A DNA stretch of 64,000 nt from Cucumis sativus. Lineage: Eukaryota > Streptophyta > Magnoliopsida > Cucurbitales > Cucurbitaceae. The stretch covers positions 6,758,001 through 6,822,000 of the forward strand of contig NC_026657.2 of the NCBI RefSeq assembly GCF_000004075.3. Direction: 5' to 3'. Position numbers and translations under genes: made by a program. Below, in pieces: positions 13,501-26,416 of this stretch (its first letter is position 1; the number at the start of each line of letters is the position of its first letter). The notes beneath the pieces are model-generated. The model saw only the letters and a program-made list of their open reading frames with translations. It searched no databases and was not told where the DNA came from.

Positions 13501-13800
13501 AGAAGGCAACCTATAGGCACATAGTCTTACACTTCAAAACTTGACTTTTTACCTTTTCAATGAACAATCTCACAATTTTCAATATCCAAACACTGCTAAA
13601 AACAAACACAACACAATCACATTCCAAAGTCAATAACAAACGTCTCTCTCTTACCCACTAAAAATTAATAAAATTCAACCTTTAAATAATTAACTAAAGA
13701 ACCCCATATTTAAAATTCAAACTATGTTCCTCTTCATCAAGCTTCATGTTCATATTCCACAGATTCCAACCACAAACAAATGCTAAAAATCAAATATTTA
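10536..13800. other. Intergenic region upstream of the SAUR gene
   Basis: The first part (10536-10870) is the SAUR leader and promoter on the minus strand. A strongly purine-rich, GC-richer stretch at about 11190-11390 carries a CACGTG box at 11237-11242, roughly 700 bp before the SAUR ATG, and may be part of its promoter. At about 12625-12760 there are several GGCCCA/TGGGCC words, resembling TCP site II elements. An AT microsatellite lies at 13345-13369. No coding gene was recognised. Confidence 0.5.
13345..13369. repeat. (AT)n microsatellite
   Basis: An uninterrupted run of about 12 AT units in intergenic DNA. Confidence 0.9.
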
Positions 13801-13929
13801 TGAAGAGTACTTACCATCCGGGGCATCGTCATTGTCGTCGTCGTTGAAAGCGAGCTCATTTAATTACAAGAAAATGTCTTCGGAGGCTAGTATGAACATC
13901 AAGGAGACAGAGGTAAGAAAGTTTAAAGC

Positions 13930-15180
13930 TCGTCATCATTTGAGAAGTCAAGTCTTTTGCCTTTTTTTTTTTTTTTTTTCTTTTTCAAATCAAAAAACAC
14001 ATATAAACTTAGCAAACTTTTTAATTTTTGGATCATCGATGTGGCTCGCACTTAATAATGCATGATTTGTGGGTTAATCATTTTGTTTGTTTTTTGTTTT
14101 TTGAAATAAAAGAAAAGGCAAAGGGGTGTAAACGTGTGGGGATCAAAAAATGCCATAAAAAGCTTGATATATTTTAAATAATAAGAGGTAAAAAAGAAGC
14201 AGTTTTTTTTCTTTAATCAGACAGCATTTTCTTTTTTACTCTCCTTTACAACACTTCACTTTAAAAGGAACAAGCCTTGAATCAACAAAACCCTTTCTTG
14301 TTCAGTAAAATTTTGAAAAAGAACAAGAATATATATATACACACACACACAAACACACAGATATAACTATTCTTGCGTTCTGTACACAACTTAAAATCCG
14401 AAAAAGAAATGTATAATAATCAACGAATAACTAAAAGGTTTAGTATTTGAGGAGCTTTGGGTTACATTATATTTTAAAAGTTAAAATACATTTGTGGATT
14501 CTCTTTTCCTCTCTAGCTATCTCTCTAGATTCAGAAAAGATGATAAATTGAGCATAGATGATATAATATTATCAAATAAACACATAAAATATAATTAAGA
14601 GTCAAGAAATGATAATTAACTCAAGTGTCAACTATTTTGTCAAATGGGTTTCTTTTTTCCCTAACAAAAAATTTACCAAAAGATAAGTAAATCAATAAAT
14701 TACAGAGTTAAGAAATTACACAATTAGATCCTGTGACAGAGAATGTGAAGTTCATGATTAAGGATTGAAGTACTTAAAATGCAAATGTAAGAGAGAATAC
14801 TTGCATTAGTAGTGAAAACTCAAATGGGAAACATAGATATTAGTTAAATAAGAGAGTTTAAAAAAAGGATGTTTTTAAAATTTTGTTTTTAAATGTTGAG
14901 GCTAAACATTGAATTAGAGTGAAAGAAGAAGAGGAAATAGAAAAAGAGAGGGAAAAAAGAGAGAGAAATAATAATAATAATGTGTTCGAGGGAAGAAATT
15001 TGAAGAGAAGAGAAGGAGAGATCTGAGAAAAATGGCAGAAAGAGACAGATAAGATACTGAAAGCCATCATGAGAAAAATCTGTGTAATGATTATACAGAG
15101 GAAAAAGGGTCTACTAGAAACACTGACAACAAAAACACCATCATAGCTTAATTACAAACCCAACAACAACAACCAACCAA
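13930..15180. other. Region downstream of the MIR166 hairpin
   Basis: No protein-coding gene recognised. On the minus strand this is downstream of the MIR166 precursor and could hold the rest of its primary transcript. It contains T-rich and CA/TA tracts (for example TATATATACACACACACAC around 14330-14350). Short open frames are low-complexity. Confidence 0.4.
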
Positions 15181-15428
15181 CCCTCCCCCTAAAAAAAAAA
15201 GAAAAAGAAAAGAAACACAAGAACACATACACAACAGTCAAATAACTCCATCATTATAGCTATAAAGAAAATCTCCACACAACATAAGTCATAACTAACA
15301 ACTAATTGATATAAAAAATCAAAACTTGATGATTTAATTAAGTGAAAAACCCACAGCCAAGAGAAGAGAACAAACGAACCTTTCTGTGTGTGTTTTTGAA
15401 TGGGGGAAACTAAGGAGGAGGCAATTGG

Positions 15429-15449
15429 GGGGAATGAAGCCTGGTCCGA
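15429..15449 (-). ncRNA. Mature miR166 (3' arm)
   Basis: The plus strand reads as the reverse complement of the conserved 21-nt miR166, beginning 5'-TCGGACCAGG on the minus strand and ending in CCCC. All 21 positions fit the canonical sequence. Confidence 0.96.
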
Positions 15450-15492
15450 CGACACTAATGAATTCAAGAAATGGATGAAAAAGAACAAGTGT

Positions 15493-15513
15493 CCTCGAGC
15501 CAGACAACATTCC
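15493..15513 (-). ncRNA. miR166 star strand (5' arm)
   Basis: On the minus strand this 21-mer begins GGAATGTTGTCTGGCTCG, the usual miR166* sequence. It pairs with the mature strand, leaving the expected short mismatches. Confidence 0.93.
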
Positions 15514-15579
15514 CCTCAAAAGAAAATATGAGAGAAAAAAAAGCTTCTAGTTTTCTTCAGATCTTCAAATTAACTCCAG

Positions 15580-15960
15580 AAGAAACCCTAAAAACCCTAA
15601 AACCATGTTTGGCTTTGGGTCATTTCCTTATCTTCTATCCCCCCCCCCTAGAGTTTCGCCTTTCTTCAAGGGGGATGAGAAAGAGATAGGAGAAAAAAAG
15701 AATTGATAATTAAGACAGTGAGAAAGAGTTGAGCGTTTGGAAGGGTTATAAGAAGAGGGAAAAAATGAAAAGAAGTGAAAAAGGCAAGGGATGTAAAAGA
15801 CAAAAACATTGGGGGTGGACTTAGACCCCACCACCTGCCTCTCACTTTTCACTTCTAGACATGACCACGATTCCATGCATCTCTCTTCCTCTCTTAAACG
15901 CTCTCTTCTACTATCTACATCCAACCATTATTATAAAAATAACTAAGCTTGATACATGAA
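15580..15960 (-). promoter_or_regulatory. Probable 5' part of the MIR166 primary transcript and its promoter
   Basis: This lies just upstream of the hairpin on its strand. It contains two telo-box-like AAACCCTAA words at about 15583-15602, a motif common near plant transcription starts, a run of about ten C at about 15639-15648, and a GC-richer patch at about 15810-15870. The start site itself cannot be fixed from sequence. Confidence 0.35.
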
Positions 15961-17212
15961 TTAGACCAATCAAATTGAAGTCGGGTCAATGTAAAGTGAG
16001 GCCCAATCTGATGTACCTGAATCATGCATGTCCTAAGATCTTGCACTGATGTAGCCATATTTCTCATACATTTTGATTTTCGGTCAAAAGCAAAATTAGG
16101 TTTAATGTCCCTTAAATTCCAAGTTGTTTACCATGTTTTAGTGTTTGGGTCATGAAGCTATTGTCGGATATATATAATCAACTAAATGTGTTGAAAGTGA
16201 CGATAAATTAGGTTTGTGTGTTTTAATAATTTTTAGTTTGGGTGTTGTTGATGCGACAATATAATTAAAGTGAGATTCAATCCAATATGCTTGAAATACT
16301 TGGGAAGATCAATACATCCAACGTTAAACTTTAGTACGGTGCTTAAATTAGCATTTAATAAGGGTGTGATTGTGTTCTTCTTGCATTTTAACTTAGTGTT
16401 TGGGTATCAATAGTCTAGTGTTAGGTTTATGTGATGAATGACTATAAGTACTCTCGGAATGATCTATATCAAGTCAACAGACAGTTTTTTTCCTGTGTGT
16501 TAGGGCAAGTTGGGATGCATTTTTCAAGTTGATTTGTGGCCAAAACTTGAGAATTGTTGTCCATAGTAGAGATGTGAGCCAGATGCCAACAAATGGGCAT
16601 TTGAAGATGGTTGTATGAAAAGTGTTGAATGGTAAGATATTTAAGAATTGATATAGATCTAAATTGATGGGTACATGAAATGGAAAATGATAACATTGAA
16701 GGATGGAAGTGAAAGATGTAAGGATTGTGAGGAATAGAGACCGTTGGATGGATGGGATAATGTTGATGATATGGAAATGATGAAAGGATTGAAAGGAAGA
16801 GAGAGAGAGAGAGAGAGAGAGATAGAATTAATGTATTGAGAAAAGGAATCAAAAAGTAAAGAGGTTTTGAGAAGTCAGAGGAGTGGTTGAGTTTTATTGA
16901 GCTGCCCCCATAATCCAATTCCCATTTAATATTTTTGTCCACTTTTTTTTTTTTTCTTCTCTTTTTTGGTTATCAATCTCATTCAATTTTTTTTCAATTC
17001 CCCATTTCAGTTTCTAAAGTTTTTAAATATTCAAACCAAGGAATTAATTAAATAGAATTGAACTTTTTTAGGGTTGGAATTGTGTATGAAAATGAGGGAC
17101 CCTCGTATGCTGTGTTAGTGTTTAACTTTTTAGACAGTGCGAGGAATTCGAGGAGATGACCCACAAAATGCCCTTCACCTCCTCACACACAAACACCCAT
17201 ACCCAACACCCC

Positions 17213-17232
17213 CACACACACACACACACACA
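17213..17232. repeat. (CA)n microsatellite
   Basis: About ten CA units in a row within CT/CA-rich intergenic DNA. Confidence 0.9.
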
Positions 17233-17892
17233 TACACCATTTTCTACTATTTACCCTAATTTATATCTTCTCCCCACCATTAAGATTTCACATTGGGCTC
17301 TCCCATTTCTCGTCTGCATTTCACATTTAACCTCTACCCCCCTCCCCCATTCTCCTTGGTCTACTCTTGCTTTAGACATGCCTGTAAGATTCTTATATTA
17401 TATTATTCAACACAGATAATAATGAACAAAGACAATACCAAAATTCACTGATTACATACTCAAACTCTCTTTCTTCCTTTTTGAAAGTGTCAAGAATGGC
17501 TTTCTCTATCTTACTTTTCAAAATGTAAACTTAGTTAAAATGGTAAAGATGAGAGAGAGAGAGAGAGAGGGTCTACACTCTCAGCTTTCCCACCACTGTC
17601 TCATTCAAACTTCGCCAAAACTGACACACTTTCAATCCTTTTCCCTAATTCATCTCATCTCTCTCTTACAATATATTTACAATTACACACACATTCACAA
17701 ATACTTTTACATTTTTTATTCACACCCCACAATTACTTCATTTGATTAAGATACAGCAATAATATCTAAACATTAAGTATCTTTTTTCTTCTTTCTTTTT
17801 CTTCAACAGCTTATCAGGTATTAAAATTGAAAGTTTAAACACTTGTAGAAGAAACATAGAGAAAAAGGAAGATTTTGATGAGATGATGATGA

Positions 17893-17919
17893 AGAGAGAG
17901 AGAGAGAGAGAGAGAGAGA
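17893..17919. repeat. (GA)n microsatellite
   Basis: About 13 GA units. Two shorter GA runs are at 16799-16822 and 17551-17569. Confidence 0.9.
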
Positions 17920-20636
17920 AATTGAATTATTAAATAATAAATGAGGAAAGCCAAAGGCAAAGCCAAAGAGAGGGTGTGTGGCTATTGGGTTTGTTTTGTT
18001 TGATGGGTTGACAGAGACAAGGCATGGCCTCAAATCAAACACCCAAAAGTGGGTTTTGGTTTTGGAATTCAAAAGTTTCTTTTTTCTTTTAATAATAAAA
18101 AGTCTTTTGAATTTTTATTTTTCCCAATATCACGTGGGTCGGTTTTTTTTTAAATACATTTTTAAAAAAATCTTTCTGGAAATTACGTTTGTTTTGTTGT
18201 TTTGAATGAATCATAATTACATCCTTTTTTCTTTCTTTTCTTTTCCCCACTCTCAAAATCTTTTACACACATACCTAAATATGCTCAAATTATATTTTCT
18301 ACGCAAATATAAAAATATGTCAATGTCAAATTTTGATTACTTCCTATACAATTCAAATATTTAACTTTAGCGTTTATAAGTCAAAATTAATCCTTTAATA
18401 TTACTTTTTTTAAAAATATTCGTAAACATATATATTAACTATCAAATAAGTTTTATTCATGATATTTAAAAGAAAATTCATTCAAAATGAACTTAACTTT
18501 TATTTTTTCTTATCAATAATTGATTATAATTAGAAACACTCACCCTAGGATTCTAATTAATATCTTATACATTATCAAAATTTTAACAAAACTATCCTTG
18601 ACCTTTTTATTGAAGTTTCAAGATTATAATTGAATATACTATAAATCAATATGGAAGTCGTGAGATAGTAACTAATTAAGACATTTAGATTAAGTCTTAA
18701 ACAACGGCATTCAAACATATACTTTCCACCTAAGACTTCAACAAGATGAAAATTTGGAAATATTTTAAGAAAGAGTAAGTAAGCTTGATAAAAATAAGAG
18801 TATTTTCTTTAATAGAAAAATGGTAAAGTTAGAAGAATAAATTTTAAAATTAGAGCAATAATTTTAATGAGTAGAGACAGTGAGTAGGTGTAGGTTTTGA
18901 GAGTCCAATCATACCATGTGACCTCTGAAAATGAAAAGAGCAGCAAAAATGGGGAAGAGGTTTTCACTATTTCATCTGTTGAATGGAATTTTTTGAAAAA
19001 GTCAAAAGGACTCTCCAAAATTACCAATCATTTAATGTGAAAATTCAATCACAACTCTACAAAACACCCTAATTAATTCACGCCTCATTTTTACACATTC
19101 AAGTATCGAAAATCATAGAATGATTAATTGAAGTTCTTAAAAGTTCAAATAAATAGCTTTTATTGCATTATTAACATAAGAAGGATGTTGGGGGGAAGTT
19201 TTAGTGAGAAGGGAAGAAGAGGAGGAAAATGTCGGCTTCAAATTTCAATGATTTTCATAATCTTGAAAACTGTGTTTCTTTCTTTTTGACAGCAACCACT
19301 AAATTAACCACATGTCAAATACAACTATGTAATTTCACTTTTTGCTCCATTTTAAAAAATTAACAATCTTTTAGATTTGTATTAATTAAGTCTTTTTAAC
19401 TTTATGTAAATGCATTTCTTGTCAAAGAAAATTAGAGAATTTAGTTGAAGAAATTATAAGTGACAACTTAATTCTATACACAAAAGTTAAAAGTTTGAAC
19501 TAATGTGATTACTAAGTTTGATGTTTTAATTGATGAAATCCATGACGAAGCTCAAGTTTAAACAAATACAAATACAAGAGAACATATTAAAAGGTAGAGA
19601 AAATGAATAGGCAAATTTTTATTTGTTCAAGTCGGTGGAAATTGACTTTCTTACCAAAGAAAATCTATAAAATTGAATGAAAATGAATTATTGTTATGAT
19701 ATTTAAAACAAATTATTTTGAAGATGCAAATTCTTGTTTGATGTTAATGCTTAATTGTCTTATTTTAATTACTTATACCCCAATTAGTTCAAGTTGAATA
19801 AGAAACATCGCTTTTGTCCAACTACTACTTCATGATTGTTATATTTTCTTTAACTTTAATATTGAAACGTGATTGAACTAAAAAAGTTGTAATTTATAAA
19901 TATTAGTGTCAAAATCTTAAAATACAGTGTACGTTTAATGGTATTTTAACACACCAATCTTTAAAACCAGTTAAACTTGAAAATTCTCAATCCATCAAAA
20001 AAGATTTTTTTTGAAAAAAAGTTAAAAATATTTTCAATTTGTTAGGAAAAAAAATAACCTTACGAAAATATGTTACTGGCTATATAATAATCCAAATACT
20101 CAATTATTCACCTCACCATAACATAGTATATATCTTACAATACTTAAATGGAAAAAATAATTGAATTGTAAGATACCCTAATCTGATATTTAATTAGATT
20201 ACAAATACATGTTTGACCTACTCAAATATATATATATATAATAAGTGAAGTGAAAATAAAAAAATCAAAACTTGTAGGCATAAGAAATTGACCATTCAAT
20301 TAACAACAAAATTATTTTAATCAAACACTCAACTTCATTGTTTCTTGACTTCGATTTTTAATTGGGTACTACAGAAGAAAAAAAGAGTATATATTATTTG
20401 TGTAAAATAAATTTTAAATAGGACTATTTTTAAAAGATAATTTAAAGTGTGATTCATTGTTATGTTTGGTGTGACTTGCTCTCACCCGAAACTATTGGGT
20501 TGAATTTGGGCTTTTTCAAATGTTTTACAACATCTTTTGGGCTTTTGGCCCTTTTCCACTGTTTTCATAAAATTGGTTTTCTAAAAGATAGTTGCAAATT
20601 TAGCAATTAAATTCAAATTAATTAAGTATATAACAC

Positions 20637-20800
20637 AATTTTAAAAAATGTACAAATATAACAAAATTTGTCAAATTCTATCAACGATATAAGTTTATCA
20701 CTGATAGATCATGTTGCAAATATTGGTCTATCACTAATATACCATATAAAGTCTATCAGTGATAGTTTTGCTATATTTGTAATTTTTTAAAAATGTTATT
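20637..20800. mobile_element. MITE-like foldback element, relative of the one at 3071-3188
   Basis: ACAAATATAACAAAA at 20652-20666 is the reverse complement, with one mismatch, of TTTTGCTATATTTGT at 20766-20780. Flanking AT-rich words extend the pairing outward. The inside contains repeated TCTATCA, CTATCAGTGATAG and related words, as in the 3.1 kb element. There is no coding capacity. Confidence 0.6.
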
Positions 20801-22772
20801 ATATTCTTAATTATTATTGCTAAAATAGTCGTCCACTCCAATTTTACTTTTTTTATTATGTTTGAAACTTTTTTTTCTCTTAAATTGTTGTGTTTTCGTT
20901 TATTTGAGAGCAACTTTTAAATTGTCTAACTATACTCTACTAGAAGTTTTTATTAATTGAAAAGAGAGACATTATCACAAGGCAAAGAAAAAGGATATTT
21001 TAGGCCAAAATAAACGTAACTTAAGTAGCATAAAGTCTGTACCTCCACCACATATTGTAATCTTAAAAGAAAGAAAAAAATTCCATTTACCTTCAAGTTA
21101 AATTTTTGTTCTTTTTCTACAATGAAGGGAGAAGTCAGCCTCAAATCATACTTCAAGAAGGGTATATGACTCAACTCTTAAGCCAAATTGATTGAGAAAA
21201 AAGCTTTGATGGGAGAATGTAGGGGAACTTCCGATAGTTTTCAATTTTGAGTTTGATATGTCATTGGATTTTCTATTCTTACATTTAAAAGATTATGATA
21301 TCTTGTAAAATTCACAAACCTAATAGACTCAAAACCATTTAGTATTTTAATGCCTAATAGATTTAGAAAGTTTTTTTTAAAAAACAAGGTTATATTTGAC
21401 AATTTTTTAAAGTTAAACATCCATCAGACTTATTTTTAGGACAAAAAAAAAAAAAGTAAAAGGGCCCATTAGGGAAAAACATAAAAGTCTAGGGATTGCT
21501 AATAAATAATTTAAGCAAAAAATAAATTAATTAAAATTAAGAAAGAGGCATTTATGTGGTTTATAAAGTAAGTCGTAGACTAGACTAGTTTCCAAAGAAT
21601 GACTTAGTTGTCCTGTTTGGGTGAGAATGATTGCAAATTCTTTGTCCCAATTATTGGTTATTTATTGAAGCATTATGCCCTCAATGACTTCCCTTTTCCT
21701 CCATAAATAAAGTCCTCATGACAACTCCTTCTGGCTGCCAAAATTTTAAAACCTCCCCTACACATTCTCATCCAACCTTCATCTTATATACTTTTATAAT
21801 ATCAAGGACAAGGCAACTATGCTGAAGATAGTATAATATTATCCTATTTGTACTTAAATTTTCGTAATTTTGTTTTTAATTTCACTCAAAAATGTTACTT
21901 ATGTACTCATGATATTCTTTCACTTATACAGTCAGTAAGAAAACTTTAATTGCACTTTAAAAATCATCATATATATACATAAAAGTACCTGGTGAGTAAA
22001 TATGCTTTAGTCAAGTGAGTAATTCCAAATTTGACCTTGTACGCGTGTTCGAGCTGTAAGAAGGTTCACATAAGAAGAGAATGTATTAATTTGTTTCAAC
22101 AACTCAACCTTTATCTAAAGGTCATTCTAATTCAAAACTATACAATTCTAGACTTACACAACTTTTCCACAAGAAACGTCCTTTCTTAAACCATATCTAA
22201 CTATCACTTCACCAAAACATTATACATAAATCCTTAAACCACCTTTGCCATCATCGTAACACAACCCACAGTTTATAAAAGAAAAGTTTTTTTTGGAGAG
22301 AACTGTTACAATAGTGAAAAGAACATATCAAGATAAAAGTAACCAAACAAATAAACGACCAAAAACACAAAAACATTCAGATGAACTGAATGGTTTTTGA
22401 GGTATGGATGAGTTAAACATTATCATTTTCTACCGGTTAAATCCAAGACAAATTGATAGCAAACCAAGAGAGATGTAAGCCCCAAAAAGGCAACGCCTTC
22501 TCCCTTTACGCCATGAAACCTAATCAAATCCTTTTGGGGAGGGATTGTGGATGAAAGTTGAGGGGATGGGTTTTCAAGTGGCAATTTTTAATTGCATGTA
22601 ATCTCCAGCACACAAGTTTGACTTTTGTTTCAGATAAAATTGGTGTTTGCCACTCTGAGGTTTCAGATTGGTTGTTTTTGTTCTCAAATCTTACCTCAAA
22701 GCAAAAATAGGATAAGTTATGTGAATTTATCACAACCAAAGCAACCTAATACAAATAAAAACAAGCCTAATT

Positions 22773-22805
<33 letters not shown>

Positions 22806-23689
22806 CAAGAGCTGACAATTGGAGCGTGGAATATTGGAGAGAAGAAGAGGCACGGCCCTTGTGAAAATGAAAGATATACAATTACACTACACTTCAACTA
22901 TTGACATCAAGCTCTATTCGTCATTCAATATCGGACAACCTAGCTAAGCTTTTTAATGAGCCATGAGACTATGAGAGACATGGAGAGAAATGTTTTTTGT
23001 CTTGTTTATACTTATTGGATTTTTGTGCTGCTCACTCGCCAAAACTTGATACAAGCCTAGGTTGAAGTTTAGGCAAAATAATCCAAGGCTATGAATTCTT
23101 GGAATCTATCCCCACCCCCACAATATTGAGCAAAAATGAGTGAAGATTAAGAATTTTAGAGCCACACTATACAGTCGCACAGATAGGCGAGAAACCTTGG
23201 TGTAGTAGCAAGGACCAAGGAATGGATTGAAGCACTTTGTGAGGGCTTACTGTTTCTTCCAAGCCAACCTTTGTATTAGAGTTAGAATTGATAATTATTA
23301 TACGAGGGACAGTTGAAAAAGATTGGAGGGGCAATTGAAGGAGAGTGTTGGAGAAATCTTATGGTATATTTTTTAGTCGTCATATAGATGATGTAGTCAT
23401 TTTAAGAGTAGATGGAACTGTGTTATGCTCACTTTGATACAATTGCAAGATATTTTATTTTAACAGACTATAATGTAATTCATCTGTGAAATAAACTAAT
23501 CTAAATATGTTTCTATTAAACTTAAATATTAACTAATCCAATTCTAACCATAACAGAGTAAAAATTGATATGTACTCTTTTATTTAAAATTAAAGGTTAA
23601 TATTCACATATACTCACTTGTTGTACTTTTTTTTTAAAAAAATTTAATCTTGATTCAATTAAGATATAATCTCTCAAAATTATAGTTAA

Positions 23690-24105
23690 AATTCATTCTT
23701 GGTCCCAAACTTTTATAGAAGTAATAATTTAGTTCCTATTCTTCAACTTTGTCGCAATATAATCCATGAAATTTAGAATAAAACAATAACAAGTTAGTCC
23801 ATGTACTACCCTTATCGTGAAAATTATTATTAAGATTTCATGAGATTTCTTGCATAGATAGATAAATAAACTAATACGATATTTAACATGTTCATGAAAA
23901 AAAAACATACTTTAAAATGAAAAAAAAAATACAAAAAATCAAATTGTTATAAATTTAAATACAAAGACTAAATCATTACATACTAAAGTTTATAGACAAA
24001 ATTGTTATATTTTTATAAAAGCGCATGAGCTAAATTATTACAAACTAAATATTAGATACTAAAATATTATAGCAAACAAAAATTTAAGGACCAAAAATGT
24101 TTTTT
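23690..24105. mobile_element. Possible MITE-like element with imperfect inverted ends
   Basis: The left end reads ATTCTTGGTCCCAAACTTTT and the right end, near 24082-24102, reads AAATTTAAGGACCAAAAATG. These are imperfect reverse complements around GGACC/GGTCC. In between are repeated TTTAGTCC/GACTAAAT-type words. The interior is AT-rich and non-coding. The edges are approximate. Confidence 0.45.
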
Positions 24106-24968
24106 AACTTGTAAATATAATCTAATAACATGATTTACAATTTAATAACATGAGAAATGTTTGTTATTCTATCACCAACTTCATCTTCATAATGTCAAAG
24201 TGAGTTTAACTCGATAATAATATACTCGACTTTTTATACAGATTAAAGATTTAATTATCTACATTAAAGATCCATAGTGTAATAAAAAAGAACCTTCATC
24301 AACCTAACGAAACATGTAAAAGTTGCAGGAAACATGATTAATTCTAAATATATAAAAGTTTAGTATGATTTTGTCTTGTTTCATTTTTATTCATTTAATA
24401 AATGAATAAAACTCTCCTTACATATAATTTAGACACAATCACTTTTTTAGTCCACCATTTCACACACATCAGATTCCAATAAGGATGATGTCAATATCTT
24501 AAGAATTGGGATTAGTTGCATTGCGTCCATTGATACATACTGAACTATTCCCTAAGTTTTTCTTAATAAATTAAAAACAATCTACATCAAGTTATGGTTT
24601 TTATAATGTGGAAATTACAATAATAAATTGTTTTTATCTATAGGAGCTGAGTTGGTATGTAATTGAATTAATAAAAATTCCACATAGCACACAGTTTTCA
24701 ACTGTATTAGTTCAGGGAAAAAGAATGATTTGATCTATTGAAAGCAACTTCTGCAAAGAGTAGTTGCGTTGCTATTTTCTTCATTTTGTTTTTTTTATTA
24801 TTATTATTAAATTAACAAAATTAATTTCAAATTTAACATCCTGTATAGTAAAATTTTGAACTTATAAGAAAAAAGAATTAGAAAAAAAAAATCTAAATCT
24901 TAATTTTGTGTTTAATAAGACCCTAGAGTTTAAAAGTGTTTTTTAATATTTTGTTGTAAATTTTTAGG

Positions 24969-24994
24969 TTTTTTTTTTTTTTTTTTTTTTTTTT
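24969..24994. repeat. Poly(T) tract
   Basis: About 26 uninterrupted T followed by GTTTGTTTGTTTG. It may be the A tail of an old retro-insertion read on the minus strand, but no source element is recognisable. Confidence 0.8.
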
Positions 24995-25784
24995 GTTTGT
25001 TTGTTTGTAAATATTTAAAAATAAGTCTCGGTTATATTCATCCTTTGAAATTGACTATCATGCAAAATACAAAATACATTTTGTATATTTTATTCCTAAT
25101 ATATTTTCTTTTTATGTCTAATATATTCGTGTTGTTGGAAGAATGTTAATATAATAGAAGCTTATCAAGAATTTGTTTGAATTAACTAGGATAAATGTGT
25201 GTGTTTTTTTATTAAAAAAAGTGAATTTTATAAAATGGATAAGGCAGATATGTACAGCGAAAATCAAATCATTTTTACTCTAATTACATCTCATCCTATT
25301 AGAAATTATATTAAAAATTAACATGTATTTAACTAATTAAATTAAATTAGAGTTCTAAGAAACCATACCTTTAAAGCGCCTGCACCACACCAATCTCCAC
25401 TCGAACACGATTCAGATTACCACTATTGTTGACCTGTTATTCTTCGGATTTAGAACTGAGTTGTAAGACTTGATGAGTGAAGGATTTGAGAGAATATTTC
25501 AAAAGCCATTTTGAATTATTCATGAACACGTCTATTTTTTCCAAAGTGACCTATTTTCAAAATTAAACACAACGAGAGTTAAACAAACTCACTCTTAACA
25601 TAAAATTAAATTTCATTTGTCTATTAGACACTTTAAACTACATGAATGACATATTAGGCACAAAATCAATAACCATCTCTTACATGTTCAAAACATAGAT
25701 AATTTAGTTCCCATTTGATAACAAAATTTTTACTTGGAACTAATAACTAGTGATTCCACTTTTACCTACATGTATTTAAACTTT

Positions 25785-26345
25785 ATTAAGTAACCATTTT
25801 GTATTTTATTTTTATTTTTGAAAATTAAGTCTACTTCATTTTCATATTTTATAATCGTTTACATCTTTCTTAAATACAATAGTTGAATTCTCAAACAAGT
25901 TACATTAACAACTTTTTAAAAAGGGTTGTTTTTAGTTTTCAAAATTTAGCTTGGTTTTTTGAACCATTAGTAAAACGTAAATAACAAATAACGAAAGTTA
26001 GAGTTTAAAAAGGTGTTTATGAAAAGGAGAAAAGAAAAAAACAAAATGGTTATAAAACCAAGCCTAAAAAACTAAAGTCTTATTAGGTAACTATTTTACT
26101 TTTGTTTTTATTTTTAAAAATTAAGTTTAATTTCTTTTTCAGATCTTATAATAATTTTCATCTTTTTAAATACAAGATCGACCTTATTTAAATTCCAAAA
26201 TCTTAAATAATTTTTTCAAATTTACTCTTTAGTTTCTACTATTTGGATTGATCTTTTAAACCTTGGTAGAACAAAAAAGAAATATAGAAGTAAAAATAGT
26301 ATTTATAATTTTAATTTTTAAAAACAAAATAATTATCAAATTAGA
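25785..26345. repeat. Two diverged direct copies of an AT-rich repeat
   Basis: A unit beginning around 25785 (TAAGTAACCATTTTGTATTT, then TTTTTGAAAATTAAGTCTAC) recurs about 300 bp later around 26090 (TAGGTAACTATTTTACTTTT, then TTTTTAAAAATTAAGTTTAA). Each is followed by a similar TTATAAT...TTTACATC or TTTCATC stretch. Related text also appears at about 51700-51760. The repeat is non-coding and looks like an ancient dispersed element. Confidence 0.45.
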
Positions 26346-26416
26346 CCTTTCATAAAAGAAAAAACTAGAGAAAATATATGGACGAAAATAGTATTTAAAC
26401 CAAAAAGAATTTTAAA

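Larger units (their letters stand above)
15424..15520 (-). ncRNA. MIR166: MIR166 microRNA precursor hairpin
   Basis: miR166 guides cleavage of mRNAs for class III HD-Zip factors (PHB, PHV, REV family) and so sets leaf polarity, meristem and vascular patterning. On the minus strand the order is: star strand (15513-15493), a loop of about 43 nt, then the mature strand (15449-15429), which is the canonical 3' arm position. The mature 21-mer begins TCGGACCAGGCTTCATTCCC and the star begins GGAATGTTGTCTGGCTCGAG; both match the well-known plant sequences exactly as I remember them. Inner pairing of GACACT with AGTGTC next to the duplex extends the stem. The primary transcript probably starts upstream, at higher coordinates, and runs toward lower ones. 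Which lettered family member this is cannot be told. Confidence 0.96.

Noticed and set aside
16469-16942. 157-codon open frame on minus.
   Set aside because: Mostly low-complexity Leu/Ser from a GA/CT repeat, no similarity to any family I know, and no splice context.
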